Assembly: GCF_031679605.1 (NCBI RefSeq)
Contig: NZ_CP117522.1
Coordinates: 5,518,001-5,582,000, forward strand
Direction of reading: 5' to 3'
DNA: 64,000 bases
From: Streptomyces luomodiensis
Lineage (GTDB): Bacteria; Actinomycetota; Actinomycetes; Streptomycetales; Streptomycetaceae
In this document: piece after piece, positions 44,900-56,821 of the stretch
Position numbering within the stretch: position 1 is the first letter of the stretch
Layout of the letters: every line of letters starts with the position of its first letter
The notes under the pieces: generated by a model
Database searches by the model: none
Told to the model about the DNA's origin: nothing
What the model saw: the letters and a program-made list of their open reading frames with translations, nothing else
Position numbers and translations under genes: made by a program

Positions 44900-45648
44900 C
44901 TGAGGCCAATGGGGTCAACGGACCCAACGGGGTCAACCCGGACCAGGACCTCAATGCCGAGAACCTCCCCGGTCGCCGCGGCGACCAGGGCGAGCCCATC
45001 CGCGTCCAGCGCGGCATGTTCGGCGCCAACAACGGCGGCGACACCACCGGCTACGGCGGGCTGGTGCGCCCCGTACGGCTGCCCGGCCAGGCCACCCGGC
45101 CGTACGGGGGCTGGTTCGACGAGGTCGCCGACGAACTCGAGGGCGCGCTCGAGGAGCAGTCGCTGCTCCCGGAGAACGCCATCGAGAAGACCGTCGTGGA
45201 CCGCGGTGAGCTGACCTTCCACATCGCCCGCGAGCACCTGCCGCGGGTCGCCCGGACCCTGCGCGACGACCCGGCGCTCCGCTTCGAACTGTGCACCGGC
45301 GTCAGCGGAGTGCACTTCCCCGGCGACAAGGGCCGTGAGCTGCACGCCGTCTACCACCTGCGGTCGATCACCCATAACCGGGTGATCCGGCTGGAGGTGA
45401 GCGCCCCCGACAGCGATCCGCACATCCCGTCGATCGTCGATGTCTATCCGACCAACGACTGGCACGAGCGCGAGACCTACGACTTCTTCGGCCTGATCTT
45501 CGACGGTCATCCCGCGCTGACGCGGATCATGATGCCCGACGACTGGCAGGGCTTCCCGCAACGCAAGGACTACCCGCTCGGCGGCATCCCCGTCGAGTAC
45601 AAGGGCGCCCAGATCCCGGCTCCGGACCAGCGGAGGTCGTACAGCTGA
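44896..45648 (+). CDS. nuoC: NADH-quinone oxidoreductase subunit C
   Basis: 250 residues. The first ~40 residues are Asn/Gly-rich ([18 protein letters not shown]). The 30-kDa subunit domain then includes [41 protein letters not shown], and the signature [17 protein letters not shown]. The start is TTG 44896, since GGAGGG lies five bases upstream and no ATG/GTG fits. The same position in the repeats holds GTG, so a single base distinguishes nuoC's start from the micro-ORF starts. The stop overlaps nuoD by one base. Confidence 0.94.
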   Translation: MTEANGVNGPNGVNPDQDLNAENLPGRRGDQGEPIRVQRGMFGANNGGDTTGYGGLVRPVRLPGQATRPYGGWFDEVADELEGALEEQSLLPENAIEKTVVDRGELTFHIAREHLPRVARTLRDDPALRFELCTGVSGVHFPGDKGRELHAVYHLRSITHNRVIRLEVSAPDSDPHIPSIVDVYPTNDWHERETYDFFGLIFDGHPALTRIMMPDDWQGFPQRKDYPLGGIPVEYKGAQIPAPDQRRSYS

Positions 45649-46982
45649 TGACTGCCCCCCACGCAACCCCCTCGGCGTCCGCGCGCGAGACGACCGAAGG
45701 CACCGTCTACACCGTCACCGGCGGTGACTGGGACGAGGTCGTGGCCGCCACGGCGAAGGCCGACGACGAGCGGATCATCGTCAACATGGGTCCGCAGCAC
45801 CCCTCCACCCACGGGGTGCTCCGGCTGATCCTGGAGATCGACGGCGAGACGGTCACCGAGACCCGCTGCGGAATCGGTTATCTGCACACCGGAATCGAGA
45901 AGAACCTCGAATTCCGGAACTGGACGCAGGGCACCACCTTCGTGACGCGCATGGACTATCTGACGCCCTTCTACAACGAGGCGGTGTACTGCCTGGGCGT
46001 CGAGAAGCTGCTCGGCATCGAGGACCAGATCCCGGACCGGGCCTCGGTGATCCGGGTGCTGCTGATGGAGCTCAACCGGCTCTCCTCGCACCTGGTGGCC
46101 ATCGCCACCGGCGGTATGGAGCTCGGCGCGACCACGATCATGATCTACGGCTTCCGTGACCGCGAGATGATCCTGGACATCTACGAGCTGATCACCGGTC
46201 TGCGGATGAACCACGCGTACATCCGGCCCGGCGGTCTCGCGCAGGATCTGCCGCCGGGCACGGTCGACCAGATCCGGGCCTTCCTGAAGACGATGCGCAA
46301 GAACATGGCCGAGTACGACAAGCTGGCCACCGGGAACCCGATCTTCAAGGCACGGCTCCAGGACGTCGGCTATCTCGACCTCGCCGGCTGCATGGCGCTC
46401 GGCGTGACCGGTCCGATACTGCGGGCCACCGGACTCCCGCACGATCTGCGCAAGTCCGATCCGTACTGCGGCTATGAGACCTATGACTTCGAGGTGCCGA
46501 CCGCCGACACCTGCGATGCCTACGGCCGCTTCCTGATCCGGCTGGAGGAGATGCGCCAGTCGCTGCGGATCGTCGAGCAGTGCCTGGACCGGCTGGAACC
46601 GGGGCCGGTGATGGTCGCGGACAAGAAGATCGCCTGGCCCGCGCAGCTGGCGCTCGGTCCGGACGGCCTCGGCAACTCCCTGGACCACATCAAGAACATC
46701 ATGGGCACCTCGATGGAGGCCCTGATCCACCACTTCAAGCTGGTGACCGAGGGATTCCGGGTCCCGCCCGGACAGGTGTACGCGACGGTCGAGTCGCCCA
46801 AGGGCGAGCTGGGCGCACACATGGTCAGCGACGGCGGCACCCGCCCGTACCGCGTCCACTTCCGCGACCCGTCCTTCACCAATCTGCAGGCCGTGGCGGC
46901 GATGTGCGAGGGCGGCCAGGTCGCCGATGTGATCGTCGCCGTCGCATCCATCGACCCCGTGATGGGAGGAGTGGACCGGTGA
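45648..46982 (+). CDS. nuoD: NADH-quinone oxidoreductase subunit D
   Basis: 444 residues of the 49-kDa subunit lining the quinone pocket: [66 protein letters not shown] and [23 protein letters not shown] 45648 overlaps the nuoC stop (TGATG), and the stop overlaps nuoE (GTGA). Confidence 0.97.
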   Translation: MTAPHATPSASARETTEGTVYTVTGGDWDEVVAATAKADDERIIVNMGPQHPSTHGVLRLILEIDGETVTETRCGIGYLHTGIEKNLEFRNWTQGTTFVTRMDYLTPFYNEAVYCLGVEKLLGIEDQIPDRASVIRVLLMELNRLSSHLVAIATGGMELGATTIMIYGFRDREMILDIYELITGLRMNHAYIRPGGLAQDLPPGTVDQIRAFLKTMRKNMAEYDKLATGNPIFKARLQDVGYLDLAGCMALGVTGPILRATGLPHDLRKSDPYCGYETYDFEVPTADTCDAYGRFLIRLEEMRQSLRIVEQCLDRLEPGPVMVADKKIAWPAQLALGPDGLGNSLDHIKNIMGTSMEALIHHFKLVTEGFRVPPGQVYATVESPKGELGAHMVSDGGTRPYRVHFRDPSFTNLQAVAAMCEGGQVADVIVAVASIDPVMGGVDR

Positions 46983-47812
46983 GTGCCGAAGTGCAGCTGG
47001 GAATGCCGGAGCTGCCTGCCCCCGACTACCCGGCCGAGGTGCGCGCCCGGCTCGAGGCGGACGCCCGGGAGGTGATCGCCCGCTACCCGGACAGCCGCAG
47101 CGCACTGCTGCCGCTGCTGCACCTGGTGCAGTCCGAGGAGGGCCATGTCACCCGGACCGGGATGCGGTTCTGCGCCGAGCTGCTGGACCTCACCACCGCC
47201 GAGGTCACCGCCGTGGCCACCTTCTACACGATGTACCGGCGCAAGCCCTCCGGCGACTACCAGGTGGGGGTGTGCACCAACACCCTGTGCGCGGTGATGG
47301 GCGGCGACGCGATCTTCGAGGAGCTGCAGAGCCACCTGGGGGTGGGCAACGGGGAGACCACCGAGGACGGCAAGGTCACCCTGGAGCACATCGAGTGCAA
47401 CGCGGCCTGCGACTACGCACCCGTGGTGATGGTCAACTGGGAGTTCTTCGACAACCAGACCGTCGAATCCGCCAAGCGGCTCGTCGACGATCTGCGGGCG
47501 GGCCGGACCGTCGAGCCGACCCGGGGCGCACCGCTGTGCACCTACAAGGAGACCGCCCGCATCCTGGCCGGCTTCCCCGACGCGCGGCCGGGCGCCGTCG
47601 AGGCCGGCGGCTCCGCGGGGCCCGCCTCGCTGGTCGGGCTGCGGCTGGCCAAGGGCGAGGCGGCACCCGGCCGGGTCGTCTCGCCGAGGTCCGCGGACGC
47701 CCCGCAGGACGAGGCACCGCCGACGCATCCCAGCTCGCACGACGCGCCGCAGCGGACCTCCGCCTCCGATCCGCATCACCCGGCCGGTCCGGTCGCCGAG
47801 GAGGGGGAGTGA
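46979..47812 (+). CDS. nuoE: NADH-quinone oxidoreductase subunit E
   Basis: 277 residues. The thioredoxin-like 24-kDa subunit binds a 2Fe-2S cluster through Cys99 and Cys104 (CTNTLC) and Cys140 and Cys144 (CNAAC). The core domain ends near residue 205 ([14 protein letters not shown]); a ~70-residue Ala/Pro/Glu/His-rich tail follows and is probably disordered. GTG 46979 has GGAGG eight bases upstream and overlaps the nuoD stop. The stop overlaps the nuoF ATG. Confidence 0.96.
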   Translation: MSAEVQLGMPELPAPDYPAEVRARLEADAREVIARYPDSRSALLPLLHLVQSEEGHVTRTGMRFCAELLDLTTAEVTAVATFYTMYRRKPSGDYQVGVCTNTLCAVMGGDAIFEELQSHLGVGNGETTEDGKVTLEHIECNAACDYAPVVMVNWEFFDNQTVESAKRLVDDLRAGRTVEPTRGAPLCTYKETARILAGFPDARPGAVEAGGSAGPASLVGLRLAKGEAAPGRVVSPRSADAPQDEAPPTHPSSHDAPQRTSASDPHHPAGPVAEEGE

Positions 47813-49194
47813 TGACCGTGACAACCGAGATCAATGGGCACAGCCCCGAGAAGCTGCTGGCACCCGTGCTCTCCGCGTTCTGGGACCAGCCGAACTCCTG
47901 GGCCCTGCGCACCTATCTGCGGCACGAGGGCTACGAGGGCATGCGCAAAGCCCTCGCCATGGACCCCGACGCGGTGATCGCGCTGGTGAAGGAGGCGGGT
48001 CTGCGCGGCCGCGGCGGCGCGGGCTTCCCCACCGGAATGAAGTGGCAGTTCATTCCGCAGGGCGATGGCAAGCCGCACTATCTCGTCGTCAACGCGGACG
48101 AGTCGGAACCGGGCACCTGCAAGGACATCCCTCTTCTCTACGCCAATCCGCACGCCCTCATCGAGGGCATGGTCATCGCCTGTCACGCCATCCGCTCCGA
48201 GCACGCCTTCATCTATCTGCGCGGCGAGGTCGTCCCCGTGCTGCGGCGGCTGCACGAGGCCGTTCGCGAGGCGTACGAGGCGGGCTACCTCGGCACCGCG
48301 GAGCGGCGACGGCAGAAGCTCGGGGTGGACGGACTTCCCGGTCTCGACATCACGGTGCACGCCGGCGCCGGCGCGTACATCTGTGGTGAGGAGACCGCAC
48401 TGCTGGACTCGCTGGAGGGACGCCGCGGCCAGCCCCGGCTGCGGCCTCCCTTCCCCGCGGTCGCCGGTCTGTACGCGTGCCCCACTGTCGTCAACAACGT
48501 CGAATCCATCGCCTCGGTTCCCTCGATCCTCAACAAGGGCAAGGAATGGTTCCGTTCGATGGGCAGCGAGAAGTCCCCGGGCTTCACGCTCTACTCCCTC
48601 TCCGGCCATGTGGCCAACCCCGGACAGTACGAGGGCCCGCTCGGGATCACCCTGCGCCAGCTGCTCGAGATGAGCGGCGGGATGCGCCCCGGCCACCGGC
48701 TGAAGTTCTGGACCCCGGGCGGCTCGTCCACCCCGCTGCTCACCGATGAGCACCTCGACGTCCCGCTGGACTACGAGGGCGTGGGCGCGGCCGGATCGAT
48801 GCTGGGCACCAAGGCGCTCCAGTGCTTCGACGAGACCACCTGCGTGGTGCGGGCCGTGACCCGCTGGACCGAGTTCTACGCGCATGAGTCCTGCGGCAAG
48901 TGCACACCCTGCCGCGAGGGCACGTACTGGCTGGTGCAGCTGTTGCGCGACATCGAGGCCGGCAAGGGACGCATGGACGACCTCGACAAGCTGGCGGACA
49001 TCGCCGACAACATCAACGGCAAGTCCTTCTGCGCCCTCGGCGACGGCGCGGCCAGCCCCATCTTCTCCTCGCTGAAGTACTTCCGCGCGGAGTACGAGCA
49101 GCACATCACCGGCGGAGGCTGTCCGTTCGACCCGGCCAAGTCCACCGCCTGGGCCGACCAGCCGCGCTCCACTCACCTGGGGGTGAACGCATGA
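47812..49194 (+). CDS. nuoF: NADH-quinone oxidoreductase subunit F
   Basis: 460 residues. The 51-kDa NADH-oxidising subunit: [15 protein letters not shown] binds [14 protein letters not shown] binds [22 protein letters not shown], and the N3 4Fe-4S motif [13 protein letters not shown] (Cys361, 364, 367 plus a later Cys). ATG 47812 overlaps the nuoE stop by one base. Confidence 0.97.
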   Translation: MTVTTEINGHSPEKLLAPVLSAFWDQPNSWALRTYLRHEGYEGMRKALAMDPDAVIALVKEAGLRGRGGAGFPTGMKWQFIPQGDGKPHYLVVNADESEPGTCKDIPLLYANPHALIEGMVIACHAIRSEHAFIYLRGEVVPVLRRLHEAVREAYEAGYLGTAERRRQKLGVDGLPGLDITVHAGAGAYICGEETALLDSLEGRRGQPRLRPPFPAVAGLYACPTVVNNVESIASVPSILNKGKEWFRSMGSEKSPGFTLYSLSGHVANPGQYEGPLGITLRQLLEMSGGMRPGHRLKFWTPGGSSTPLLTDEHLDVPLDYEGVGAAGSMLGTKALQCFDETTCVVRAVTRWTEFYAHESCGKCTPCREGTYWLVQLLRDIEAGKGRMDDLDKLADIADNINGKSFCALGDGAASPIFSSLKYFRAEYEQHITGGGCPFDPAKSTAWADQPRSTHLGVNA

Positions 49195-51680
49195 CCGTGA
49201 CCACCAACGCACCCTCGTCGGGCGGGGAGGCGGCGGTGCCGCGCGAAGATCTGGTCTCCGTCACCATCGACGGGATCGAGATCTCCGTTCCCAAGGGGAC
49301 GCTGGTCATCCGGGCCGCCGAACTGCTCGGCATCGAGATCCCGCGGTTCTGCGACCATCCGCTCCTCGACCCGGCCGGCGCCTGCCGCCAGTGCATCGTC
49401 GAGGTGGAGGGCCAGCGCAAGCCGATGGCCTCCTGCACCATCACCTGCACCGACGGGATGGTGGTCAAGACACAGCTCACCTCGCCGGTGGCCGAGAAGG
49501 CGCAGCGCGGGGTGATGGAGCTGCTGCTGATCAACCATCCGCTGGACTGCCCGGTCTGTGACAAGGGCGGTGAATGCCCGCTACAGAACCAGGCGATGAG
49601 CACCGGTTCGGCGGAGAGCCGCTTCGAGGGGCGGAAGCGCACCTTCGCCAAGCCGGTCCCGATCTCGGCCCAGGTGCTGCTGGACCGCGAGCGCTGTGTG
49701 CTGTGCGCGCGCTGCACCCGCTTCTCCAACCAGATCGCGGGCGACCCGATGATCGAGCTGCTGGAGCGGGGCGCGCTCCAGCAGGTGGGCACCGGCGAGG
49801 GCGATCCGTTCGAGTCGTACTTCTCGGGCAACACCATCCAGATCTGCCCGGTGGGCGCCCTGACCTCGGCGGCGTACCGCTTCCGCTCCCGCCCCTTCGA
49901 CCTGGTCTCCTCGCCGAGCGTGTGCGAGCACTGCGCGGGCGGCTGCGCGACCCGCACCGACCACCGGCGCGGCAAGGTGATGCGGCGGCTGGCGGCGGAC
50001 GACCCCGAGGTCAACGAGGAGTGGATCTGCGACAAGGGCCGCTTCGGCTTCCGCTACGCGCAGCTTCCGGACCGGCTCACCACCCCGCTGGTGCGCGACC
50101 GCGCGACGGGGAAGCTGGAGCCGGCGAGCTGGCCCGAGGCGCTGGACGCGGCGGCCGCGGGGCTCGCGATGGCGCGCGGCCGCACCGGCGTGCTCACCGG
50201 CGGCCGGCTGACCGTCGAGGACGCCTACGCCTACGCGAAGTTCGCCCGGCTCGCCCTGGACACCAACGACATCGACTTCCGCGCCCGTACCCACACCGAC
50301 GAGGAAGCCGACTTCCTGGCCACCCATGTCGCGGGCCGGGGCCGTGATCTGGACGGCAGCGGACTCAGCTACACCACGCTGGAGCAGGCCCCGGCCGTCC
50401 TGCTGGTCGGTTTCGAGTCCGAGGAGGAGTCGCCCGGCGTCTTCCTGCGGCTGCGCAAGGCGTACCGCAAGCGCGGTCAGCGCACCTTCTCGCTGGCCAC
50501 CCACGCCACCCGGGGCCTGGAGAAGGCGGGCGGCACCCTGCTGCCGGCCGCCCCCGGCACCGAGACCGAGTGGCTGGACGCCATCGCGGGCCGCACCGGG
50601 CTGGACGAGAGCGGGGAGCGGGCCGCCGAGGCGCTGCGCCAGGAGGGCGCGGTGATCATCGTGGGCGAGCGGCTGGCGTCCGTGGCCGGCGGGCTGACCG
50701 CCGCTGTACGGGCCGCCGCCGCCACCGGGGCCACGCTCGCCTGGATTCCGCGCCGGGCCGGGGAGCGCGGCGCGATCGAGGCGGGCGCGCTCCCCGGGCT
50801 GCTGCCCGGCGGCCGCCCGGCCCACGATCCGCGGGCCCGCGAGGAGGTCTCCTCGGTCTGGGGGACCACCGATCTTCCGCACCAGGTGGGCCGGGACACC
50901 GGCCAGATCATCGAGGCCGCGGCGGTCGGCGGGCTGGGCGCGCTGCTGGTCGCGGGCGTCGAGGTCGGCGATCTGCCCGATCCGGCGCGGGCGCTGGAGG
51001 CGCTGGACGCGGTGGACTTCGTGGTCAGCCTGGAGCAGCGGCCCTCGGAGGTCACCGAGCGGGCCGATGTGGTGCTGCCGGTCGCGGCGGTCGTCGAGAA
51101 GTCCGGCACCTTCCTCAACTGGGAGGGACGGGCCCGGCCGTTCGAGGCGGCGCTCAAGCCCGACCAGATGACCCGCCGGCACACCCTCCCGGACGCCCGC
51201 GTGCTGCACATGCTGGCCGACGTGCTGGACACGCCCCTGAACCTGCCGGACGTCGAGGCGGTACGCGCCGAGATGACCCGGCTCGGCACCTGGCAGGGCC
51301 CGCGCGCCACCGGCTCGCGGGAGACTGGCGTGCCGCTGCCCCGGCCGGCCGAGGGCGAGGCGGTGCTCGCCGGCCACCGGCTGCTGCTCGACCAGGGCCG
51401 GCTCCAGGACGGCGATCCGGCGCTGGCCGGGACCCGCCACGCGGCGGTGGCCCGGCTCTCGGCGGCCACGGCGGTCGAGGCGGGCGTCGAGGACGGTCAG
51501 ACCGTCCGGGTCACCGGCCCGGCCGGCTCCGTCCAGCTGCCGCTGAGCGTCACCCCGATGCCCGACCGGGTGGTCTGGCTGCCGCTGGCCTCCGTCGGCG
51601 GCGGCGTCCAGCGCGATCTCGGGGCCCGCCCCGGCGATGTTGTCACGATCACTGCCCCCGCGACGGAGGTGACCCAGTGA
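49191..51680 (+). CDS. nuoG: NADH-quinone oxidoreductase subunit G
   Basis: 829 residues. The N terminus has the 2Fe-2S ferredoxin domain ([18 protein letters not shown]), the His-containing [14 protein letters not shown] 4Fe-4S motif, [13 protein letters not shown], and a further [11 protein letters not shown] cluster. The molybdopterin-oxidoreductase-like body follows, and the C-terminal ~90 residues form a molydopterin dinucleotide-binding-like domain ([16 protein letters not shown]). ATG 49191 overlaps the nuoF stop (ATGA). Confidence 0.96.
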   Translation: MTVTTNAPSSGGEAAVPREDLVSVTIDGIEISVPKGTLVIRAAELLGIEIPRFCDHPLLDPAGACRQCIVEVEGQRKPMASCTITCTDGMVVKTQLTSPVAEKAQRGVMELLLINHPLDCPVCDKGGECPLQNQAMSTGSAESRFEGRKRTFAKPVPISAQVLLDRERCVLCARCTRFSNQIAGDPMIELLERGALQQVGTGEGDPFESYFSGNTIQICPVGALTSAAYRFRSRPFDLVSSPSVCEHCAGGCATRTDHRRGKVMRRLAADDPEVNEEWICDKGRFGFRYAQLPDRLTTPLVRDRATGKLEPASWPEALDAAAAGLAMARGRTGVLTGGRLTVEDAYAYAKFARLALDTNDIDFRARTHTDEEADFLATHVAGRGRDLDGSGLSYTTLEQAPAVLLVGFESEEESPGVFLRLRKAYRKRGQRTFSLATHATRGLEKAGGTLLPAAPGTETEWLDAIAGRTGLDESGERAAEALRQEGAVIIVGERLASVAGGLTAAVRAAAATGATLAWIPRRAGERGAIEAGALPGLLPGGRPAHDPRAREEVSSVWGTTDLPHQVGRDTGQIIEAAAVGGLGALLVAGVEVGDLPDPARALEALDAVDFVVSLEQRPSEVTERADVVLPVAAVVEKSGTFLNWEGRARPFEAALKPDQMTRRHTLPDARVLHMLADVLDTPLNLPDVEAVRAEMTRLGTWQGPRATGSRETGVPLPRPAEGEAVLAGHRLLLDQGRLQDGDPALAGTRHAAVARLSAATAVEAGVEDGQTVRVTGPAGSVQLPLSVTPMPDRVVWLPLASVGGGVQRDLGARPGDVVTITAPATEVTQ

Positions 51681-53035
51681 GCTATCTCGCCGCAGAGGAC
51701 CTGTCGATGTTCGGCCGCGACCCGTGGTGGCTGATCCTGATCAAGGCCGTCTTCTGCTTCGCGTTCCTGATGCTGACGGTGCTCATTTCCATCGTCATGG
51801 AGCGCAAGGTGGTCGGCTGGATGCAGCTGCGCATCGGGCCCAACCGGCACGGCCCTTGGGGCATGCTCCAGTCCCTCGCGGACGGCGTGAAGCTGATGTT
51901 CAAGGAGGACGTGGTCGTCAAGGGCGCGGACAAGGTGGTCTACGTCCTGGCGCCGGTCGTCGCGGCCATCCCCGCCTTCATGGCGGTCGCGGTGATGCCG
52001 TTCGGCCCGTCCGGTGGCGAGATCTCGATCTTCGGCCACCGCACCGCGATGCAGCTGACCGACCTGCCGATCGCCGTCCTCTACATCCTGGCCACCGCCT
52101 CGGTGGGCATCTACGGCATCGTGCTGGCGGGCTGGTCCTCCGGATCGACGTATCCGCTCCTGGGCGGCCTGCGCTCCTGCGCCCAGATGATCAGCTACGA
52201 GATCGCGATGGGCCTCTCCTTCGCGGCCGTCTTCCTCTACTCCGGGTCGATGTCGACCTCGCAGATCGTCGAATCGCAGCACGACCGCTGGTACGCGGTG
52301 CTGTTGCCGGTCTCGTTCCTCATCTACATCGTCTCGATGATCGGTGAGACGAACCGGGCGCCCTTCGACATGCCGGAGTCCGAGGGCGACCTGGTGGGCG
52401 GCTTCAACACCGAGTACTCGTCGATCAAATTCGCGATGTTCATGCTCGCCGAGTACGTCAACATGGTCACCGTCTCGATGGTCGCCGTCACCCTCTTCCT
52501 CGGCGGCTGGCGGGCACCCTGGCCGATCAGCACCTTCTGGGAGGGCGCCAACCACGGCTGGTGGCCGATGCTGTGGTTCCTCGGCAAGGTCGTCGTATCG
52601 CTGTTCGTCTTCATCTGGGTGCGCGGCACGCTGCCGCGCGTCCGCTACGACCAGTTCATGAAGCTGGGCTGGAAGGTGCTCATCCCGATCTCGATGGTCT
52701 GGCTGATGCTGGTCGCCACCGTCCGGGCGCTGCGCAACGAGAACTACGACTACCAGGACATCGTGCTGTACGTGGGCGGCGCGGTGATCGCGCTGCTGCT
52801 GCTGTCCTTCGTGGTCGACTTCTTCCGCGACCGTTCGTCGGCGCAGGCCGAGGCCGGAGCGGAACCGGGACCGGAGCCCGCCTTCGATCCGATGGCGGGA
52901 GGTTTCCCGGTGCCGCCGCTGCCCGGCCAGACCTTGCCGCCCGTCCCCCGCCGACGTCCCCGCCGCGAGCGCGAGTTGATTGTCAGTGGTGGCACCGACA
53001 CTGTCAGTGACGGAAAGGAGGCCGACGGTGTCTGA
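51677..53035 (+). CDS. nuoH: NADH-quinone oxidoreductase subunit H
   Basis: 452 residues, about eight helices; the membrane subunit that closes the quinone chamber. Signatures: [85 protein letters not shown] and [20 protein letters not shown]. The cytoplasmic tail is long and Pro/Arg-rich (about 395-452). GTG 51677 overlaps the nuoG stop, and the 3' end overlaps nuoI by 8 nt. Confidence 0.97.
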   Translation: MSYLAAEDLSMFGRDPWWLILIKAVFCFAFLMLTVLISIVMERKVVGWMQLRIGPNRHGPWGMLQSLADGVKLMFKEDVVVKGADKVVYVLAPVVAAIPAFMAVAVMPFGPSGGEISIFGHRTAMQLTDLPIAVLYILATASVGIYGIVLAGWSSGSTYPLLGGLRSCAQMISYEIAMGLSFAAVFLYSGSMSTSQIVESQHDRWYAVLLPVSFLIYIVSMIGETNRAPFDMPESEGDLVGGFNTEYSSIKFAMFMLAEYVNMVTVSMVAVTLFLGGWRAPWPISTFWEGANHGWWPMLWFLGKVVVSLFVFIWVRGTLPRVRYDQFMKLGWKVLIPISMVWLMLVATVRALRNENYDYQDIVLYVGGAVIALLLLSFVVDFFRDRSSAQAEAGAEPGPEPAFDPMAGGFPVPPLPGQTLPPVPRRRPRRERELIVSGGTDTVSDGKEADGV

Positions 53036-53621
53036 CTTCCAGAACCCGGTGGCCGGCTTCGGCGTGACCTTCAAGGCCATGTTCAAGAAGCGGCTCACCG
53101 AGCAGTACCCAGAGCAGAAGAAGCCCACCGCGCCCCGCTTCCACGGACGCCACCAGCTCAACCGGCACCCGGACGGGCTGGAGAAGTGCGTCGGCTGTGA
53201 GCTGTGCGCCTGGGCCTGTCCGGCCGACGCGATCTATGTGGAGGGCGCGGACAACACCGACGAGGAGCGCTACTCCCCGGGCGAGCGCTACGGCCGCGTC
53301 TACCAGATCAACTACCTGCGCTGCATCCTGTGCGGCCTGTGCGTCGAGGCGTGCCCCACCCGGGCGCTGACCATGACCAATGAGTACGAGCTGGCCGACC
53401 GCAGCCGCGAATCGCTCATCTACACCAAGGAGGAACTGCTCGCCGGGCTCGAGGACGGGATGGTCGACTCCCCGCACGCCATGTACCCCGGCACGGACGA
53501 GCAGGACTACTACCGGGGTCTGGTCACCGAGGCCGCGCCCGGGACCACCCGGCAGACCGCGGCCGGCGAGGGCGAGACCCTGTCCGACCAGGCCGCGGGG
53601 AACGAGGAGGTGCAGGGATGA
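53028..53621 (+). CDS. nuoI: NADH-quinone oxidoreductase subunit I
   Basis: 197 residues. Two 4Fe-4S ferredoxin motifs for clusters N6a and N6b: [16 protein letters not shown] and [16 protein letters not shown]. The N terminus is amphipathic ([18 protein letters not shown]) and the C terminus is acidic. GTG 53028 has AAGGAGG seven bases upstream and overlaps the nuoH 3' end by 8 nt. The stop overlaps the nuoJ ATG. Confidence 0.97.
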   Translation: MSDFQNPVAGFGVTFKAMFKKRLTEQYPEQKKPTAPRFHGRHQLNRHPDGLEKCVGCELCAWACPADAIYVEGADNTDEERYSPGERYGRVYQINYLRCILCGLCVEACPTRALTMTNEYELADRSRESLIYTKEELLAGLEDGMVDSPHAMYPGTDEQDYYRGLVTEAAPGTTRQTAAGEGETLSDQAAGNEEVQG

Positions 53622-54565
53622 GCGGCGCCCTGGCCGCGGCCTCCACCACCTCCACCGGTGAGGCCTTCCAGTTCTGGGTGCTCGGCACCGTCGCCGTGAT
53701 CGGCGCGCTGTGCACGATCCTGATGCGCAAGGCCGTGCACAGCGCCCTGTGCCTGGCGGGCACGATGATCGTCCTGGCGGTCTTCTACCTCGCCAACGGC
53801 GCGTACTTCCTGGGCGTCGTGCAGATCGTCGTCTACACCGGCGCGATCATGATGCTCTTCCTCTTCGTGGTGATGCTGGTCGGCGTCACCGCCGCCGACT
53901 CCCTCAAGGAGACCCTGAAGGGGCAGCGCTGGCTCGCCGCCCTCTGCGGGCTCGGCTTCGGCATCCTGCTGTGCGCCGGGATCGGCAATGCCTCGCTGAA
54001 GACGTGGAACGGCCTGGGCCAGGCCAACTCCGGCGGCAATGTGGAGGGCCTGGCGGCCCTGGTCTTCACCAAATACGTCTTCGCCTTCGAGATCACCGGC
54101 GCGCTGCTGATCACCGCGGCGGTCGGCGCGATGGTGCTGACCCACCGCGAGCGCACCGAGCGGGCCCGCACCCAGCGCGAGCAGTCCGAGGCGCGGGTGC
54201 GCACCGGCCGGAACGTCCCGCCGCTGCCCGCCCCCGGTGTCTACGCCCGGCACAACGCGGTGGACATCCCCGGTCTGCTGCCCGACGGCACCCCGTCCGA
54301 GCTGACCGTCAACGCGACGCTGCGCGGCCGCGGCCAGATCCGGGACGTCTCCCAGGAGTCGCTGGCCGAGCTGGCGGCGCTGGAGCAGCGCTCCCAGCGC
54401 TGGCTGGGCCGGACGGCCACGGGCGGCGGCAAGAGGGACGAGGACCGGGCGCGGGGGCGAAACGGCGAGAACACCGGGAACGGCGGGAACGCCGAGAACG
54501 CCGAGGACACAGAGACCACCGAGAACGCCGAGAACGCCGGGCATTCGAGGGGAGCCGCCAAGTGA
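53618..54565 (+). CDS. nuoJ: NADH-quinone oxidoreductase subunit J with long polar tail
   Basis: 315 residues. Five helices occupy the first ~180 residues ([59 protein letters not shown]). The remainder is a cytoplasmic tail including [30 protein letters not shown], conserved in actinobacteria, and a terminal Asn/Glu/Gly/Ala low-complexity stretch (NAENAEDTE) encoded by GAACGCCGAG-type repeats at about 54465-54545. ATG 53618 overlaps nuoI. Confidence 0.95.
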   Translation: MSGALAAASTTSTGEAFQFWVLGTVAVIGALCTILMRKAVHSALCLAGTMIVLAVFYLANGAYFLGVVQIVVYTGAIMMLFLFVVMLVGVTAADSLKETLKGQRWLAALCGLGFGILLCAGIGNASLKTWNGLGQANSGGNVEGLAALVFTKYVFAFEITGALLITAAVGAMVLTHRERTERARTQREQSEARVRTGRNVPPLPAPGVYARHNAVDIPGLLPDGTPSELTVNATLRGRGQIRDVSQESLAELAALEQRSQRWLGRTATGGGKRDEDRARGRNGENTGNGGNAENAEDTETTENAENAGHSRGAAK

Positions 54566-54861
54566 ATCCGGTCAACTACCTCTACCTGGCCGCCCTGTTG
54601 TTCACCATCGGTGCGGCCGGTGTCGTGATCAGGCGGAACGCGATCGTCCTCTTCATGTGCGTCGAGCTGATGCTGAACGCGTGCAACCTGGCGTTCGTCA
54701 CCTTCTCCCGGCTGCACGGCAATCTCGACGGCCAGATCATCGCCTTCTTCACGATGGTCGTCGCGGCGGCGGAGGTCGTGGTCGGCCTCGCGATCATCGT
54801 CACCGTCTTCCGCGCCCGCCACTCGGCCTCGGTCGACGACGCCAGCCTGATGAAGCTCTAG
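54562..54861 (+). CDS. nuoK: NADH-quinone oxidoreductase subunit K
   Basis: 99 residues, three helices; MrpC-like. It carries the conserved membrane glutamates in [18 protein letters not shown] and [22 protein letters not shown] 54562 overlaps the nuoJ stop (GTGA). Confidence 0.96.
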   Translation: MNPVNYLYLAALLFTIGAAGVVIRRNAIVLFMCVELMLNACNLAFVTFSRLHGNLDGQIIAFFTMVVAAAEVVVGLAIIVTVFRARHSASVDDASLMKL

Positions 54862-54877
54862 AAGGGGTCGCGTTCAA

Positions 54878-56818
54878 GTGGAGAACCTCATCGGATTGCT
54901 CGTCGCGGCGCCGCTGCTCGGCGCGGCCCTGCTGCTGTGCGGGGGGCGGCGGCTGGACGGCAAGGGCCATTACCTCGGCACGGTGCTCGCCGCGGCCTCC
55001 TTCGTGATCGGCGCGGTGCTCTTCGCCGAGATGCTCGGCCGCGGCGAGCACGACCGGGCCCTGCACAGCAAGGTCTTCAGCTGGATCCCGGTGGGCGGCT
55101 TCCGGGCGGACGTCGCCTTCCAGCTCGACCAGCTGTCGATGACCTTCGTGCTGCTGATCACCGGTGTGGGCACACTGATCCACATCTACTCGATCGGCTA
55201 TATGGAGCACGACGAGCGCCGCCGCCGCTTCTTCGGCTATCTCAATCTCTTCCTCGCGGCGATGCTGCTGCTCGTCCTCGCCGACAACTACCTGTTGCTG
55301 TACGTCGGCTGGGAGGGCGTCGGCCTCGCCTCCTACCTGCTCATCGGCTTCTGGCAGCACAAGCCCAGTGCGGCGACGGCGGCCAAGAAGGCGTTCATCG
55401 TCAACCGCGTCGGCGATATGGGCCTGTCGATCGCGATCATGCTGATGTTCACGACGTTCGGGACCTTCACCTTCGCCCCGGTGCTGACGGACGCGGACCA
55501 CGCGGGCGAGGGCAAGCTCACCGCGATCGGGCTGATGCTGCTGCTCGCCGCCTGCGGCAAGTCGGCCCAGGTGCCGCTGCAGTCCTGGCTCGGGGACGCG
55601 ATGGAGGGCCCGACCCCGGTCTCGGCCCTGATCCACGCGGCGACCATGGTGACCGCCGGGGTGTATCTGATCACCCGCTCCGGCGCGATCTTCGAGGGCG
55701 CACCGGACGCCCAGGTCGCGGTGGTCACGGTCGGCGCGGTCACGCTCCTCTTCGGTGCGATCGTCGGTTGCGCCAAGGACGACATCAAGAAGGCCCTGGC
55801 CGGGTCCACCATGTCGCAGATCGGCTACATGGTCCTGGCCGCCGGGCTCGGCCCGATCGGCTATGTCTTCGCGATCATGCACCTGGTGACCCACGGCTTC
55901 TTCAAGGCGGGGCTCTTCCTCGGCGCCGGATCGGTCATGCACGCCATGAACGACGAGGTCGACATGCGCAAGTACGGCGGCCTGCGGAGGTACATGCCGG
56001 TCACCTTCGTCACCTTCGGGCTCGGCTACCTCGCGATCATCGGCTTCCCGGGTCTGTCCGGCTTCTGGTCCAAGGACAAGATCATCGAGGCGGCGTTCGC
56101 CAAGGGCGGCACCGAGGGCTGGATCCTCGGCGGCGCGGCCCTGCTGGGTGCGGCCATCACCGCGTACTACATGACGCGGGTGATGCTGCTGACCTTCTTC
56201 GGCGAGAAGCGCTGGGGCACCACCCCGTCGCCCGACGAGCCCAGCGCCGAGCCCGCCGCCGAGTCGGCCGGGGCACATGCGGAACCGCATCCGCACGAGT
56301 CGCCGAAGTCCATGACCATCCCCATGATCGTGCTGGCCGTGGGATCGGTCTTCGCGGGCGGGCTGTTCAGCCTCAACGACTCGTTCCTGAAGTGGCTGGA
56401 GCCGGTCACCGGCCACAGCCACGGCGACTCCCCGCTCAGTGCCGCGGCGGTCACCGCCGGGACGATGGTCGTGCTGGCGATCGGTGTCGCGCTCGCCTGG
56501 GCGCAGTACGGACGCCGGCCGGTGCCGCGGACCGCCCCGCGCGGATCCCTGCTCACCCGGGCCGCCCGGCGCGATCTGCTCCAGGACGACTTCAACCATG
56601 TCGCGCTCGTCAAACCCGGCCAGTATCTGACCCGCGGTCTGGTCTATGTCGATCACAAGCTGGTCGACGGGGTGGTCAACGGCACCGCGGCCTCGGTCGG
56701 CGGACTCTCCGGCCGGCTGCGGAGGTTCCAGAACGGCTACGCCCGTACGTACGCGGTCTCGATGTTCGGCGGTGCGGCGGTGCTCATCGCCGCGACCCTG
56801 CTGATGAGGGCGGTCTGA
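54878..56818 (+). CDS. nuoL: NADH-quinone oxidoreductase subunit L
   Basis: 646 residues. An antiporter-like proton-pumping subunit with ~16 helices: [66 protein letters not shown] with the key Lys, and [19 protein letters not shown]. The C-terminal long lateral helix region is present. A His/Pro/Ser-rich loop near residues 450-475 is lineage specific. GTG 54878 lies 16 bp after nuoK. Confidence 0.96.
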   Translation: MENLIGLLVAAPLLGAALLLCGGRRLDGKGHYLGTVLAAASFVIGAVLFAEMLGRGEHDRALHSKVFSWIPVGGFRADVAFQLDQLSMTFVLLITGVGTLIHIYSIGYMEHDERRRRFFGYLNLFLAAMLLLVLADNYLLLYVGWEGVGLASYLLIGFWQHKPSAATAAKKAFIVNRVGDMGLSIAIMLMFTTFGTFTFAPVLTDADHAGEGKLTAIGLMLLLAACGKSAQVPLQSWLGDAMEGPTPVSALIHAATMVTAGVYLITRSGAIFEGAPDAQVAVVTVGAVTLLFGAIVGCAKDDIKKALAGSTMSQIGYMVLAAGLGPIGYVFAIMHLVTHGFFKAGLFLGAGSVMHAMNDEVDMRKYGGLRRYMPVTFVTFGLGYLAIIGFPGLSGFWSKDKIIEAAFAKGGTEGWILGGAALLGAAITAYYMTRVMLLTFFGEKRWGTTPSPDEPSAEPAAESAGAHAEPHPHESPKSMTIPMIVLAVGSVFAGGLFSLNDSFLKWLEPVTGHSHGDSPLSAAAVTAGTMVVLAIGVALAWAQYGRRPVPRTAPRGSLLTRAARRDLLQDDFNHVALVKPGQYLTRGLVYVDHKLVDGVVNGTAASVGGLSGRLRRFQNGYARTYAVSMFGGAAVLIAATLLMRAV

Positions 56819-56821
56819 GTC

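Noticed and set aside
44449..45666. Antisense frame containing repeated [15 protein letters not shown] peptides over the 92-bp repeats
   Set aside because: The peptide repeats are only the complement of the tandem cassettes; no start site or family similarity.
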